Of a DNA stretch of 29,196 bases, positions 1-7,957 are shown in pieces. Numbering within the stretch: position 1 is the stretch's first letter; every line of letters starts with the position of its first letter. The DNA lies in NCBI GenBank assembly GCA_002455335.1, contig DKKP01000054.1, positions 1 to 29,196 of the forward strand, given 5' to 3'. The notes under the pieces are model-generated. The model was not told where the DNA came from and ran no database searches. It was given only the letters and a program-made list of their open reading frames with translations. The DNA comes from Anaerolineales bacterium UBA6663. GTDB lineage: Bacteria; Chloroflexota; Anaerolineae; Anaerolineales; UBA6663. The translations under genes and the position numbers were made by a program.

Positions 1-255
1 TGGCATCCTTCGGGCGTCGCCGAGCCCGGCTGGCCGCGGTCGGGGCGCCTGTACGCCGTCACCACGCGCGAACCGCTGCTGACCACAGTGCAGGCCGTCG
101 CGGCCTTGGGCCTGGACGTGCCGTTGGTGGCAGCCGGTGGGCTTGTGACGGCCGAGGATATCGCGGAGGCCCTGGCGGCCGGCGCTGTCGCGGCCCAGGT
201 CGATCTGGCCTTGTGGCGTCGGGGAAGGGTGCGGCCAGCCGAATCGCCCTTATGA
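1..255 (+). CDS. FMN-dependent TIM-barrel enzyme, C-terminal fragment (dihydroorotate dehydrogenase-like)
   Basis: An open frame runs from the first base of the window to a TGA at 253-255, giving the last 84 residues of a protein whose start lies outside. The stretch VPLVAAGGLVTAEDIAEAL followed by AAGAVAAQVDLALW is the phosphate-binding end of an FMN TIM barrel (strand 7, glycine pair, then strand 8 with AGA.xxQV). This pattern is shared by dihydroorotate dehydrogenases and nitronate monooxygenases. The AQVDxxLW ending favours a DHOD-like protein, but the substrate cannot be read from this fragment. It converges on the hydrolase gene that ends at 283. Confidence 0.6.
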   Translation, partial: WHPSGVAEPGWPRSGRLYAVTTREPLLTTVQAVAALGLDVPLVAAGGLVTAEDIAEALAAGAVAAQVDLALWRRGRVRPAESPL

Positions 256-282
256 CACGTGGGCAAACGCCGGGCGCGATCC

Positions 283-975
283 TCACTTCGCCGGGCGACT
301 CTTTTGGGTCAGGTGCTTGCGCAGGAAGCGAACCGATCGTGCCCAGGCCTTCTGGGCTGCGACGGCGTTGTATGCGCCGGGCTGATCGTCTTCGAAGAAC
401 CAGTGTCCCGTCCCTGGATACGTGAAGAATTCGACCGGCCGACCGGCGCCCCTCAGCCGTTTCTCGAGCCCGGCGACCGCGGTCGCGCTTTCAAAGGGGT
501 CGTGCTCGGCGAAGTGGCCGAGGTAGGCGGCTTCGGATTTTTCGAACTTGCCGCCGCTCGTGCCGTAGAACGCGACCACGGCGGCGATATCGGTCGGGCG
601 GGTCACAGAGAGCCGCAAGGCATACGCGGCGCCCAGCGAGAGCCCGAACAGCCCGACGCGTGGCGTGGCCAGCGCGGTCTGCGCCCGTAGAAAGGCCAGC
701 GCGCTTGTCAGCGTGGCGTGCACGACCTCGCGGTCGAGTTGGCTGCGCAGGTATTTTGCCTGCTCGACCGAACGCGCGACGTTGCCCCGATAGACATCGG
801 GCGCAAAGACCGTGAACCCCTCAAAGGCGAGCTGATCGCACAGTCGCTTTGTGAAGCGATTCAGACCCCACCAGGCGTGAAGCATCAACACGCCGGGGCC
901 GCTGCCCCCCTCAGGCAGGGCCAGATAGCCGCGTGCCTCAGCGTCGCCGACCGGGAAGCGTTTCATCGTGGCCAT
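283..975 (-). CDS. dienelactone hydrolase family protein
   Basis: A 230-residue alpha/beta hydrolase of normal length for the DLH family. The nucleophile elbow is GLSLGAAYA with Ser113, where classical dienelactone hydrolases carry Cys. Asp159 (in AEHDPFE) and His191 (in GTGHWFFED) complete a plausible triad. The oxyanion region LMLHAWWGLN at 31-40 is also typical. It should be a cytosolic ester or lactone hydrolase of unknown substrate. ATG at 975 is chosen because AAAGGAT lies about 9 bases upstream; a second in-frame ATG at 966 is possible. It starts 14 bases after dtd, so the two are probably cotranscribed. Confidence 0.85.
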   Translation of the reverse strand: MATMKRFPVGDAEARGYLALPEGGSGPGVLMLHAWWGLNRFTKRLCDQLAFEGFTVFAPDVYRGNVARSVEQAKYLRSQLDREVVHATLTSALAFLRAQTALATPRVGLFGLSLGAAYALRLSVTRPTDIAAVVAFYGTSGGKFEKSEAAYLGHFAEHDPFESATAVAGLEKRLRGAGRPVEFFTYPGTGHWFFEDDQPGAYNAVAAQKAWARSVRFLRKHLTQKSRPAK

Positions 976-989
976 GGAAGGGTGATCCT

Positions 990-1427
990 TTAGCGGTCCA
1001 ATACGATCGTCACCGGCCCATCATTATGGATCAGCACCTGCATCTCCGCCCGAAAGCGCCCGGTCTCGACCTGAACGCCCAGGGCTCGCAAGCGCTCAAT
1101 GTAGCGCGTGATCAGCGGCTCGGCGTCTTCGGGTCGCGCGGCCTCGATGAACGACGGCCGATTGCCGCCTGTCGCGTCGCCGTACAGCGTAAACTGCGAG
1201 ATGGCCAGAACGCGCCCGCCGCTGTCGAGCACCGAGCGGTTGAGCTTGCCGGCGTCGTCCTCGAAGATGCGCAGGCGGGCGGTCTTGTCTGCCAACCAAT
1301 CGGCCTGTTCGCCCGTGTCGCCGCGACGGACGCCGATCAAGACGACCAGCCCGTCGTCGATCGCGCCGACGGTCTCGCCGGCGACCGTCACCGAGCCCTG
1401 CTTTACGCGCTGAACGACCAGCCGCAT
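990..1427 (-). CDS. dtd: D-aminoacyl-tRNA deacylase
   Basis: A 145-residue protein matching the full DTD family, which removes D-amino acids mischarged on tRNA. It begins [13 protein letters not shown], carries the SQFTLYGD active-site motif in the middle and ends with the NDGPVT Gly-cisPro motif. The start at 1427 is fixed by a strong Shine-Dalgarno (GGAGG, 4 bases before ATG). The same frame is open further upstream, but that translation is arginine-rich noise from the opposite frame of the acyl-CoA synthetase. It lies downstream of that synthetase on the same strand after a 113-base gap in which no further gene was seen. Confidence 0.95.
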   Translation of the reverse strand: MRLVVQRVKQGSVTVAGETVGAIDDGLVVLIGVRRGDTGEQADWLADKTARLRIFEDDAGKLNRSVLDSGGRVLAISQFTLYGDATGGNRPSFIEAARPEDAEPLITRYIERLRALGVQVETGRFRAEMQVLIHNDGPVTIVLDR

Positions 1428-1540
1428 CTCACCTCCGCTGTTGCGCTCACGCCTTTTAGGTCGGCGATAGCCTGCGCCTGATAGGCCTCGCTCGATTCCC
1501 TGGCCGGCGCCAGCCGGCTCGCCCCTGGTCCGCAGTGGCG

Positions 1541-3040
1541 TCAACCGCCGCTCGTAACGGCCCCGGCGCGAAGCTCGCGTTTGAGGATCTTGCCCGCCGC
1601 CGAGAGCGGCAACCCGGCCACAAGGCTGACGTGTTTCGGCGCCTTGTACGCGGCCAGGCGCTCGCGGCAGAAGGCGATCAACTCCTCCGCCGTCGCCGCC
1701 GCGCCCGGCTTGAGCACGATGTAGGCGTGACCGACTTCCCCCCAGACCGCATCGGGCGCGCCGACGACCGCGCACTGCTGCACAGCTGTGTGGGTGTAGA
1801 GCACGCGCTCTACCTCGGCCGGGTACACGCTCTCGCCGCCCGAGAGGTACATGTCCTTCTTGCGATCCACGATCGTGTAGAAGCCGTCGGCGTCGACCTT
1901 CGCCAGGTCGCCCGTGTGGAACCAGCCGTCGGCGGCCAACGGCGCGCGCCCGGCCTCCTGTGTACCGTAGTAGCCCGAGCACAGCACAGGGCCGCGGAGC
2001 CCGAGCTCTCCGACCTCGCCGGGTGGAAGCGGCCGACCGGCCTCATTCAGGATCGTAGCCTCGACACAGGCGTTGGGCGTGCCGATGCTGCCGGCCTTGT
2101 CGATGGCGCTGTTGGCCTCGGCGATGAATGCGAACGGCCCATACTCGGTCATGCCAAAGCCCTGCCGGAGCGGCACGCCATGGATCCTGTGGAAGGCTTC
2201 GATGACGGCCACGGGCAGCGGCGCCCCGCCGCTGGTGAGCCTTACGCGCTTGAGATCAGTCGAGGCGAAGTTTGCGGCGGTCAACATGTGCTGAAACTGT
2301 GTCGGCACGCCGAAGAACACGCTGATGCGTTCGCGGACGAGGAGCTCGAGCACGGCCTCGGGCGACCACTTCGGCACAAGGACCACTGTGCCGCCCAGGA
2401 TGAGCAGCGGCAGCGTGTACAGCAGCAGTCCGGCCGTGTGGAAGAGCGGGGTCGCGGTCAGCGTGATATCGTCGCAGCGCAGCTCGCGGATCGCGCCGTT
2501 GAGCGTGTTCCACGCGATCTGGCGATACGACACCATCGCGGCCTTGGCCAGCCCTGTGGTGCCGCTGGTGAACAACAGGCAGGCCGTGTCTTCCTGCGAT
2601 ACGGGCCCAAGCCAGTTGGCCACGGGCGCCCGCTCGGGCAGCGCCTGATCATCGAACTCGAGCCAGTGTCTGATGGCGACGCCGGCATCGCGCAGATCGT
2701 GTGCGACTGGCGCATAGTCGGCGCTGTAAAGCAAGGCGGTGGGCGTCGTCAGCGCGATCAGGTCGGCCAGCTCGCGCCATGGGCTGCGCCAGTTGAACGG
2801 CATGAAGATCGCGCCAAGCCGGGCGCAGGCGAAGAGCGCATCGAGCACCTCGATGCTGTTCTGCGCCAGCACGCCGACGCGGTCGCCGCGCCTCACGCCG
2901 GCAATCGTCTGCAGCCAGGTCGCCAGCCGGTCGGCCCGATTGTCGAGCTCGGCATAGGTGAAACGCCCCGCGTCGCCGCGCGCGGTGTCGACCACCGCGA
3001 GGCGATCGGGCCATTGTCGGGCGATATCCGTGATCCACAT
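1541..3040 (-). CDS. AMP-dependent acyl-CoA synthetase/ligase (ANL superfamily)
   Basis: A 499-residue adenylate-forming enzyme, complete for the family. The P-loop [12 protein letters not shown] is at about 158-169, the A5 motif GFGMTEYGP is in the middle, the [20 protein letters not shown] hinge follows, and the C-terminal catalytic lysine is in [14 protein letters not shown]. It should activate a carboxylic acid to its acyl-AMP and then the CoA thioester. The acid cannot be specified; medium/long-chain fatty-acid or aryl acid ligases are closest in style. The start [16 protein letters not shown] matches the usual N-terminus. It lies 64 bases downstream of trpS, separated by a hairpin-forming repeat. 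Confidence 0.9.
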   Translation of the reverse strand: MWITDIARQWPDRLAVVDTARGDAGRFTYAELDNRADRLATWLQTIAGVRRGDRVGVLAQNSIEVLDALFACARLGAIFMPFNWRSPWRELADLIALTTPTALLYSADYAPVAHDLRDAGVAIRHWLEFDDQALPERAPVANWLGPVSQEDTACLLFTSGTTGLAKAAMVSYRQIAWNTLNGAIRELRCDDITLTATPLFHTAGLLLYTLPLLILGGTVVLVPKWSPEAVLELLVRERISVFFGVPTQFQHMLTAANFASTDLKRVRLTSGGAPLPVAVIEAFHRIHGVPLRQGFGMTEYGPFAFIAEANSAIDKAGSIGTPNACVEATILNEAGRPLPPGEVGELGLRGPVLCSGYYGTQEAGRAPLAADGWFHTGDLAKVDADGFYTIVDRKKDMYLSGGESVYPAEVERVLYTHTAVQQCAVVGAPDAVWGEVGHAYIVLKPGAAATAEELIAFCRERLAAYKAPKHVSLVAGLPLSAAGKILKRELRAGAVTSGG

Positions 3041-3042
3041 GG

Positions 3043-3095
3043 CGTTGGGTGATTGGGCGATTGGGTGATCCCGCGGCAGCGACGATCACCCAATC
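3043..3095. repeat. GATTGGGY mini-repeat with perfect 12-bp inverted repeat
   Basis: Three imperfect copies of an 8-base unit (GTTGGGT, GATTGGGC, GATTGGGT) lie next to a perfect 12-bp inverted repeat: GATTGGGTGATC at 3059-3070 and GATCACCCAATC at 3084-3095, with a 13-base loop. On the minus strand this follows the trpS stop and ends just before the next start codon. It could attenuate transcription between trpS and the acyl-CoA synthetase, but there is no U-tract. Confidence 0.6.
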
Positions 3096-3104
3096 ACCTA
3101 CAGG

Positions 3105-4091
3105 TCAGGGCAGCCCGACGGCGTCGCGGACCTCGGCCATCGTCGCGCGCGCGATCTCGCGGGCGCGACCGGCGCCGTCGGCCAGGACATCGTGGATGTG
3201 GTTGGGGTCGCTGGCCAGCCCCGCGCGCCGCTCGCGGAAGTCGGCGAAGTGCGCGTTGATGTTTGCAGCCAGCTTCTTCTTGCAATCGACGCAGCCGATG
3301 CCGGCGCGCCGGCATTCGGTATCGATCGCGGCGACGTCATCGCTCGCCGTAAAGGTCTTGTGCAGCGTGAAGACGTTGCACACCTCGGGCCGGCCCGGGT
3401 CGGTGCGGCGCTGACGTTGCGGATCGGTGACCATGGTCATCACGCGCTTCGCCGTCTCGTCGGGCGTGGCCGAGATCTCGATGTGGTTGTTCAGGCTCTT
3501 GCCCATCTTGTTGACGCCGTCGGTGCCGAGCACCTTTGGGTACTCGGTGTTCTTCATCTGCGGTTCGACAAGCACCGGGCGCCCTGTGCGGTGGTTGAAG
3601 GTCCGCACGACCTCGCGCGTAAACTCGATGTGGCTGGCCTGGTCCACGCCCACCGGCACGGCGTCGGCCTTGTAGAGCGTGATGTCGGCAGACATCAACA
3701 CCGGATACCCGACCAGCCCGTAGTTGACGTTGTGCGGCTGCTGCGCGACCTTCTCCTTGAAGGTCGGCAGATCGGTCAGCTTGCCGAGCGGCGTGAACAT
3801 GCTGAGGATCGTGTGCAGTTCGGTCACCTCGGGCACATGGCTTTGGACGAAGAGAATGGTCTCCTCGGGCCGGATGCCGGCTGCCAGCCAGTCGAGGGCC
3901 ATATCAACCGTGTTCTGGCGCAGATCCTCACGCTCTTCGAGCGTGGTCAGCGCATGCAGATCGACGATGCAGTAGACGCAATCGTAATCGGCCTGCATCG
4001 CGACATAGTTTTTGATCGCACCCAGGTAGTTCCCGAGATGCTGGCGCCCGGTCGGTCGGGCACCCGAGAAAACGCGGCCTTTCTTGGGCAT
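3105..4091 (-). CDS. trpS: tryptophanyl-tRNA synthetase
   Basis: A 328-residue class I aminoacyl-tRNA synthetase of normal bacterial TrpRS length. It charges tRNA-Trp with tryptophan. The N-terminus VFSGARPTGRQHLGNYLGA holds the HIGH-equivalent HLGN (18-21). Signature segments CIVDLHALT and GYPVLMSADITLYKAD follow. The KMSKS loop reads KMGKS at 195-199, a conservative variant that keeps both lysines and the final Ser. A GGAG lies 7-8 bases before the ATG and a perfect TATAAT sits 28 bases upstream, so the start is well supported. It is first in a minus-strand group with the acyl-CoA synthetase, dtd and the hydrolase. Confidence 0.97.
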   Translation of the reverse strand: MPKKGRVFSGARPTGRQHLGNYLGAIKNYVAMQADYDCVYCIVDLHALTTLEEREDLRQNTVDMALDWLAAGIRPEETILFVQSHVPEVTELHTILSMFTPLGKLTDLPTFKEKVAQQPHNVNYGLVGYPVLMSADITLYKADAVPVGVDQASHIEFTREVVRTFNHRTGRPVLVEPQMKNTEYPKVLGTDGVNKMGKSLNNHIEISATPDETAKRVMTMVTDPQRQRRTDPGRPEVCNVFTLHKTFTASDDVAAIDTECRRAGIGCVDCKKKLAANINAHFADFRERRAGLASDPNHIHDVLADGAGRAREIARATMAEVRDAVGLP

Positions 4092-4119
4092 TCACTTACT
4101 CCAACACAGGATTTCTATG

Positions 4120-4125
4120 ATTATA
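4120..4125 (-). promoter_or_regulatory. trpS -10 box
   Basis: TATAAT on the minus strand, 28 bases before the trpS ATG. The predicted transcript would start about 20 bases before the ATG and include the GGAG ribosome site. No good -35 hexamer was seen at 16-18 bases. Confidence 0.6.
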
Positions 4126-4153
4126 ACCGCCCAAGATGAGGCCGGCTGCTCGC

Positions 4154-6646
4154 TTACGGCAGAAAGCGGTTGGCGACCAGCGTGCAGCCCGGCGGTGCGA
4201 CCCATCGCTGGGCGCCGCGGCCGTCCCAGACCGTGACAAGGCTGCGCTGCAACCCGAAGACACTGTCGATCCCGCTGTTGAGGTAGATCCCTTCTGGCCC
4301 GATCAGGAGCTGGTAGGTCAGTCCATCTTCGAGCGTGACCGGATAGGCCGGGCTTGTCGAACCGATCTGGCCGCCAGTCTCGACGTCGTAGGCGACGATG
4401 CTGCTCGTGAGGGCATCGTTGTTGGTCAGGAACAGCACGGCGCCATCGGTCGAGAACCCAACTTGCGGGATGCCGCCGGTCTTCTGTTCGGTGCGCGCGA
4501 TCTCGAAGGCATGCAGCCCGACAAGCCGATAGATCACGGTCAGGCGGAGCAGGCCATTGGTGTCGATGTAGCTGACCGCTGCCCGATTGTGCAGGCTGTC
4601 GACGGCAAAGCCCTGCGGGCTAAGGTCGCCATCGGGCAGCGGTGTGTTGTAGAGGAGCCCCGGTTCGGGCCCGGGCGCCGGGTCGAGTTGGATCCCGGAC
4701 AGTGTAACGCTCTCGCGCACTGTGGCAAGACTCCACAGACGATCGGTGGCGTACTCGCGCCAGAGCAGGGCGTTGGGGTTGAACGACTCGGAGGTGCGGT
4801 GCAGCAGGCGGATGTTGATGCGTTCGACAAACGAGTTGCCGGTGCCGGCCCAGAAGATGCGCAACGCCTGGGCGCCGCTGCGGCTCACGATGTACGGGTC
4901 GAGCGGGCCATCGAGCCGAGTGACGCCGGGCGGGTCATCCGTGAACGAGATGATGGACGGGCTTGACGGATCCGATACCAAAGGCGCCGCCACGGCATCG
5001 TTGCCCCACCAGCGCACCTGCCAGGTCGAGCTGTCGACCTCATCCGGCAATCGGATCAGACGGCCCGCGCCGACATCGAGGATCAGGCTGCGGGCGCCGT
5101 TGAGCAACAGGATCCGGTGGCCGTCCGGCGAGAGCCTGGCGGAAAAGCCATTGGCCATCAACGAATCGGCCACAGCAGCATCGAGGAACTCGATGCCCCT
5201 CACCTCGTCGCGGCGCCAACCCATCCAGGTCGTCCGCTGGGTCGAGTCGTAGCAGGCCAGTAGCCCATCCAGCGCGCCGACGGCCTGCACGTCGAGCTGG
5301 ATCGGCCGAGTGGCGTCTGTCACCCGCTCGGCCGCGAACGACTCCGGCCAGCCAAGGCCGCGCGTCAGCCAGTCAGGCAGCGACTGTGCTTCGGGGAGCT
5401 CTGCCCAAAGCGCATTCAGATCGGCGCGTGGCTCGGCTTCGAGGACTTTGCGCAGGACACCCAGAGCTTCGCGGATCGCCGGCCCCGACCCGGCCTCGGC
5501 GGTCCAGAGTTGGGTTGACGAGTACACCCCGAGGGGCACGGAATCCGAGCGTGGGGCGTCGATCAGGCCGGAGCGTTGCGCCGAATACAGCGTGAGCGCC
5601 CCCCACAAGGGTCCCCCGTTGAGCCCGCCTGTCTCCTCGTACTGGCTCACGAGCCAGCGCCCGATGAGCTGGAGCGTGATCGCGCGGGCCAGCACGCGCT
5701 CCTCGACCGGTCCGGCAGGCATCCCCGTGTCGGCGAACGAGAGCCGCTCGATCGTGAGCCAGTGTCGACGGTTCAATGAGCCTGCGCTGGAGATCGCGCC
5801 GGCGATCAGGTCGCTGGCGTCGGTCTTGGCCGAGAAACCGCCCCACAAGACCGTCGCGGTTGTGGCGCCTGGCTCGACGATACGCACTTCGAGCGCGCCA
5901 GCCTCCGGGCAGGGGAGGCCAAGCGCGCATAAATCCGCCAGGCTACGCGCGACAAGCGGCGCGATCTCCTGCACGGTGGCCTGATCCACGTCGCTGAAGG
6001 TCCAGCGCACAGCGCCTTCGAGGTGATCGCGCGTGACAGCGCGGCCCGGGAGATCGGGCATTGGGGCGCGGATCCATCCGCCATCGGCTGTCTGCGAGTA
6101 CGTTTCGAGTGTGGTAAACCGCCAGGTCGCGCCATCGACGCCATCCGGATTGAGGAAGGACCGTTCCACGGTTGCCAACACAAGACCCGGGCCTAGCGGG
6201 CGATGGTTTGTGACCCGCGCGGCCCCGGTCTCTACAGCCCGCGGCCAGTCGAGGGGGGAAGCCGCGGAGGCCTGGCTCACCAGCCTCGCTTGATTGAACA
6301 ACCAGATCTCGGGCGCCTGTTCGGTTGCACGCGTCTGGAGGATGGCGAGCGCGGTCGGGCCCTGTCGCTGGAAGTCGGCATCGATGGCGCGCACATCGGC
6401 TTCGATGGCGGTGCGCTGGATCTGGGCCTGCCAAAGCGTGGCGCCCCAGGCAAGGGTGAGCGCACCAAAGATGACGACGACGACCGCGAGAGTCGCCCGT
6501 CGCGACAGGCGGAGCGTCAACTGCCCGGCAGCCGCCGGCTGCCCGGCAGCCGCCGGCTCGGTCGGTGTTGAGGTTGCGCCGGCCGGGCTGATCGTATCGA
6601 ACGCGTCTTCATCGATCGACCAATCGATGTCGTCGTCGCGTCGCAT
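4154..6646 (-). CDS. large membrane-anchored protein with beta-propeller-like C-terminal half
   Basis: An 830-residue protein not recognised as a named family. It has an acidic N-terminus (RRDDDIDWSIDEDAFD), a short Ala/Pro/Gly linker with a duplicated PAAAGQ unit, one transmembrane helix at about 51-71 (ATLAVVVVIFGALTLAWG), and a roughly 750-residue domain that should face outside. The second half contains LSPDGHRILLLN and FSTDGAVLFLTNN, the SPDG-type blade motif of TolB/WD40-like propellers. The middle region with a WLVSQYEETGG segment vaguely resembles a peptidase-MA helical region but has no HExxH, so no enzyme activity is proposed. AAGGT lies 2-3 bases before the ATG. It lies 142 bases downstream of parB on the same strand. 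Confidence 0.8.
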   Translation of the reverse strand: MRRDDDIDWSIDEDAFDTISPAGATSTPTEPAAAGQPAAAGQLTLRLSRRATLAVVVVIFGALTLAWGATLWQAQIQRTAIEADVRAIDADFQRQGPTALAILQTRATEQAPEIWLFNQARLVSQASAASPLDWPRAVETGAARVTNHRPLGPGLVLATVERSFLNPDGVDGATWRFTTLETYSQTADGGWIRAPMPDLPGRAVTRDHLEGAVRWTFSDVDQATVQEIAPLVARSLADLCALGLPCPEAGALEVRIVEPGATTATVLWGGFSAKTDASDLIAGAISSAGSLNRRHWLTIERLSFADTGMPAGPVEERVLARAITLQLIGRWLVSQYEETGGLNGGPLWGALTLYSAQRSGLIDAPRSDSVPLGVYSSTQLWTAEAGSGPAIREALGVLRKVLEAEPRADLNALWAELPEAQSLPDWLTRGLGWPESFAAERVTDATRPIQLDVQAVGALDGLLACYDSTQRTTWMGWRRDEVRGIEFLDAAVADSLMANGFSARLSPDGHRILLLNGARSLILDVGAGRLIRLPDEVDSSTWQVRWWGNDAVAAPLVSDPSSPSIISFTDDPPGVTRLDGPLDPYIVSRSGAQALRIFWAGTGNSFVERINIRLLHRTSESFNPNALLWREYATDRLWSLATVRESVTLSGIQLDPAPGPEPGLLYNTPLPDGDLSPQGFAVDSLHNRAAVSYIDTNGLLRLTVIYRLVGLHAFEIARTEQKTGGIPQVGFSTDGAVLFLTNNDALTSSIVAYDVETGGQIGSTSPAYPVTLEDGLTYQLLIGPEGIYLNSGIDSVFGLQRSLVTVWDGRGAQRWVAPPGCTLVANRFLP
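6521..6558. repeat. 18-bp tandem duplication inside a coding region
   Basis: CTGCCCGGCAGCCGCCGG at 6521-6538 is repeated exactly at 6539-6556, followed by two bases of a third copy. It keeps the frame and encodes PAAAGQ twice in the linker before the transmembrane helix of the 830-residue protein. Confidence 0.9.
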
Positions 6647-6788
6647 ACCTTGAGCCTACCACAGCGACCGCGGTCGGGTGCACGCAGGGAGGAAGGGTGT
6701 GCACGGGCAAATGGTCAGCGTAGGATTCCCAGCCGGTCCCCACCCGTGTCGCCTGGAGGAGTCCTTGGGGCTGAGGGCCGCGACGGGT

Positions 6789-7688
6789 TTACAACTCAGA
6801 GCCGAGGATGCGGTCAGCGAAGGCGTTGAGCTCTTCGTCGGAGGAGAAGTGGAGCGAGAGTGTGCCGCCGCCGCCGCGGCTCCGCTTGAGCTGGACCCGG
6901 GTGAGCAGCGTCGATTGGAGTGCCTCGGCCAACGCATCGCTATCCGCGTTTCGCTCGCGCACCGGGCGCTCCGGCCGTTCGCCCATCAGCTGTCGCACAA
7001 GCTCTTCGGTCTGGCGGACGGTCAGGCCCTTTTTGACGACTGTGGCGAAGGCCGCCTCGATGGCCTCGGGCGTCGGGAGCTGGAGCAGGGCCCGGGCATG
7101 GCCTTCTGTGACGATGCCTGCCGAGAGCGCATCCTGAACCATCGCCGGCAGGCGAAGCAAGCGCAGCGTGTTCGTGACGGAGACCCGGCTCTTGCCGACA
7201 CGTTCGGCGATGGCCTCGTGCGAGAGGCCGAAGTCCTGCGCCAGGTGGTGGTAGGCCAGGGCTGTCTCGATCGCGCCCAGATCGGCGCGCTGGATGTTTT
7301 CGATCAGGGCCAGTTCGAGCCTCTGCTGGTCGCTGGCGCCGCGGACGATCACGGGCACCGTCGCCAGGCCGGCCAGTTTGCTGGCCTCGAGCCGGCGCTC
7401 GCCCGCGATCAGTACAAAGCGCTCCGGGCTCTCGCCGGGCGTGACCACGAGGGGTTGGAGCACGCCATGCTCTTTGATCGAGGCTGCCAGTTCTTGCAGC
7501 GCCTGGGGCTCGAACACGGTGCGTGGCTGGCGCGGGTTGCGCCCGATCGACCCGATCGGCGCTTCGAGCACGGCCGTGCCCTGTGGCGCCGGAGGCTGCG
7601 CCTGGCCCGGGGCGTCGGGCGTCTCGAACGACGTGGTCGGGATCAGGGCATCCAGCCCGCGGCCGAGGCCGCGTTTCGCCGTGCTCAT
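6789..7688 (-). CDS. parB: chromosome partitioning protein ParB (CTPase/parS binding)
   Basis: A 299-residue ParB of normal length. The N-terminal ParA-contact peptide is KRGLGRGLDALIP (5-17), followed by a Pro-rich linker. The CTP-binding ParB domain shows GERR (96-99) and ENIQRADL (130-137). A helix-turn-helix follows at 151-180 (LSHEAIAERVGKSRVSV), and a C-terminal dimerisation segment ends in FADRILGSEL. It should bind parS and spread as a clamp, working with ParA for origin segregation. The ATG overlaps the TGA of the upstream reading frame as ATGA (7685-7688), and GAGG lies 7 bases before it. Confidence 0.96.
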   Translation of the reverse strand: MSTAKRGLGRGLDALIPTTSFETPDAPGQAQPPAPQGTAVLEAPIGSIGRNPRQPRTVFEPQALQELAASIKEHGVLQPLVVTPGESPERFVLIAGERRLEASKLAGLATVPVIVRGASDQQRLELALIENIQRADLGAIETALAYHHLAQDFGLSHEAIAERVGKSRVSVTNTLRLLRLPAMVQDALSAGIVTEGHARALLQLPTPEAIEAAFATVVKKGLTVRQTEELVRQLMGERPERPVRERNADSDALAEALQSTLLTRVQLKRSRGGGGTLSLHFSSDEELNAFADRILGSEL

Positions 7689-7957
7689 GCTGTCGCCTCA
7701 TCCGAAAGGCCGGGGTCGTCTGCCGGCACGACTGTCGCGAGTGCCGGATCCGTCTGATCACCCGGCGGAGTAGCGGCAGGGGCCGGTTCAGGCTCAGTCG
7801 TCAGCGCGATCTCGGCCGTTACCGCGTCGATAGGCTTTGCGGCGACCTCCGATTGGGCTGGCGCAGCCGCGTCCGCGACGCCCTCCAGCCGCGCGCCCGA
7901 GTCTTGCGGGCTTTCGGGGTCAACCACAGTCGGCGGCGCCGAAGGCGCTTCGGCCGG
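7685..7957 (-). pseudogene. in-frame Pro/Ala-rich tail following the parA stop codon
   Basis: After the parA TAG (7958-7960) the same frame stays open for 90 codons and ends with a TGA overlapping the parB ATG. The residues on both sides of the stop are alike (GDQPAPP before, PAEAPSAPP after), then an Asp/Glu/Pro/Ala-rich, probably disordered segment follows. A separate gene would have to use a GTG at 7927, which has no ribosome site. The simplest reading is that this is a C-terminal extension of ParA cut off by one nonsense codon, or read through it. No known domain is visible. It is labelled pseudogene because the start is lost; it may still be translated. Confidence 0.55.

Noticed and set aside
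1535..3052. Long plus-strand reading frame opposite the acyl-CoA synthetase
   Set aside because: It is a GC-rich antisense shadow: Arg/His/Asp-rich with no domain, while the minus strand encodes a complete ANL enzyme.
7685..7927. Independent 80-residue gene between parA and parB
   Set aside because: Its GTG start lacks a ribosome site and the frame is continuous with parA upstream of the GTG, so it is treated as a ParA tail.
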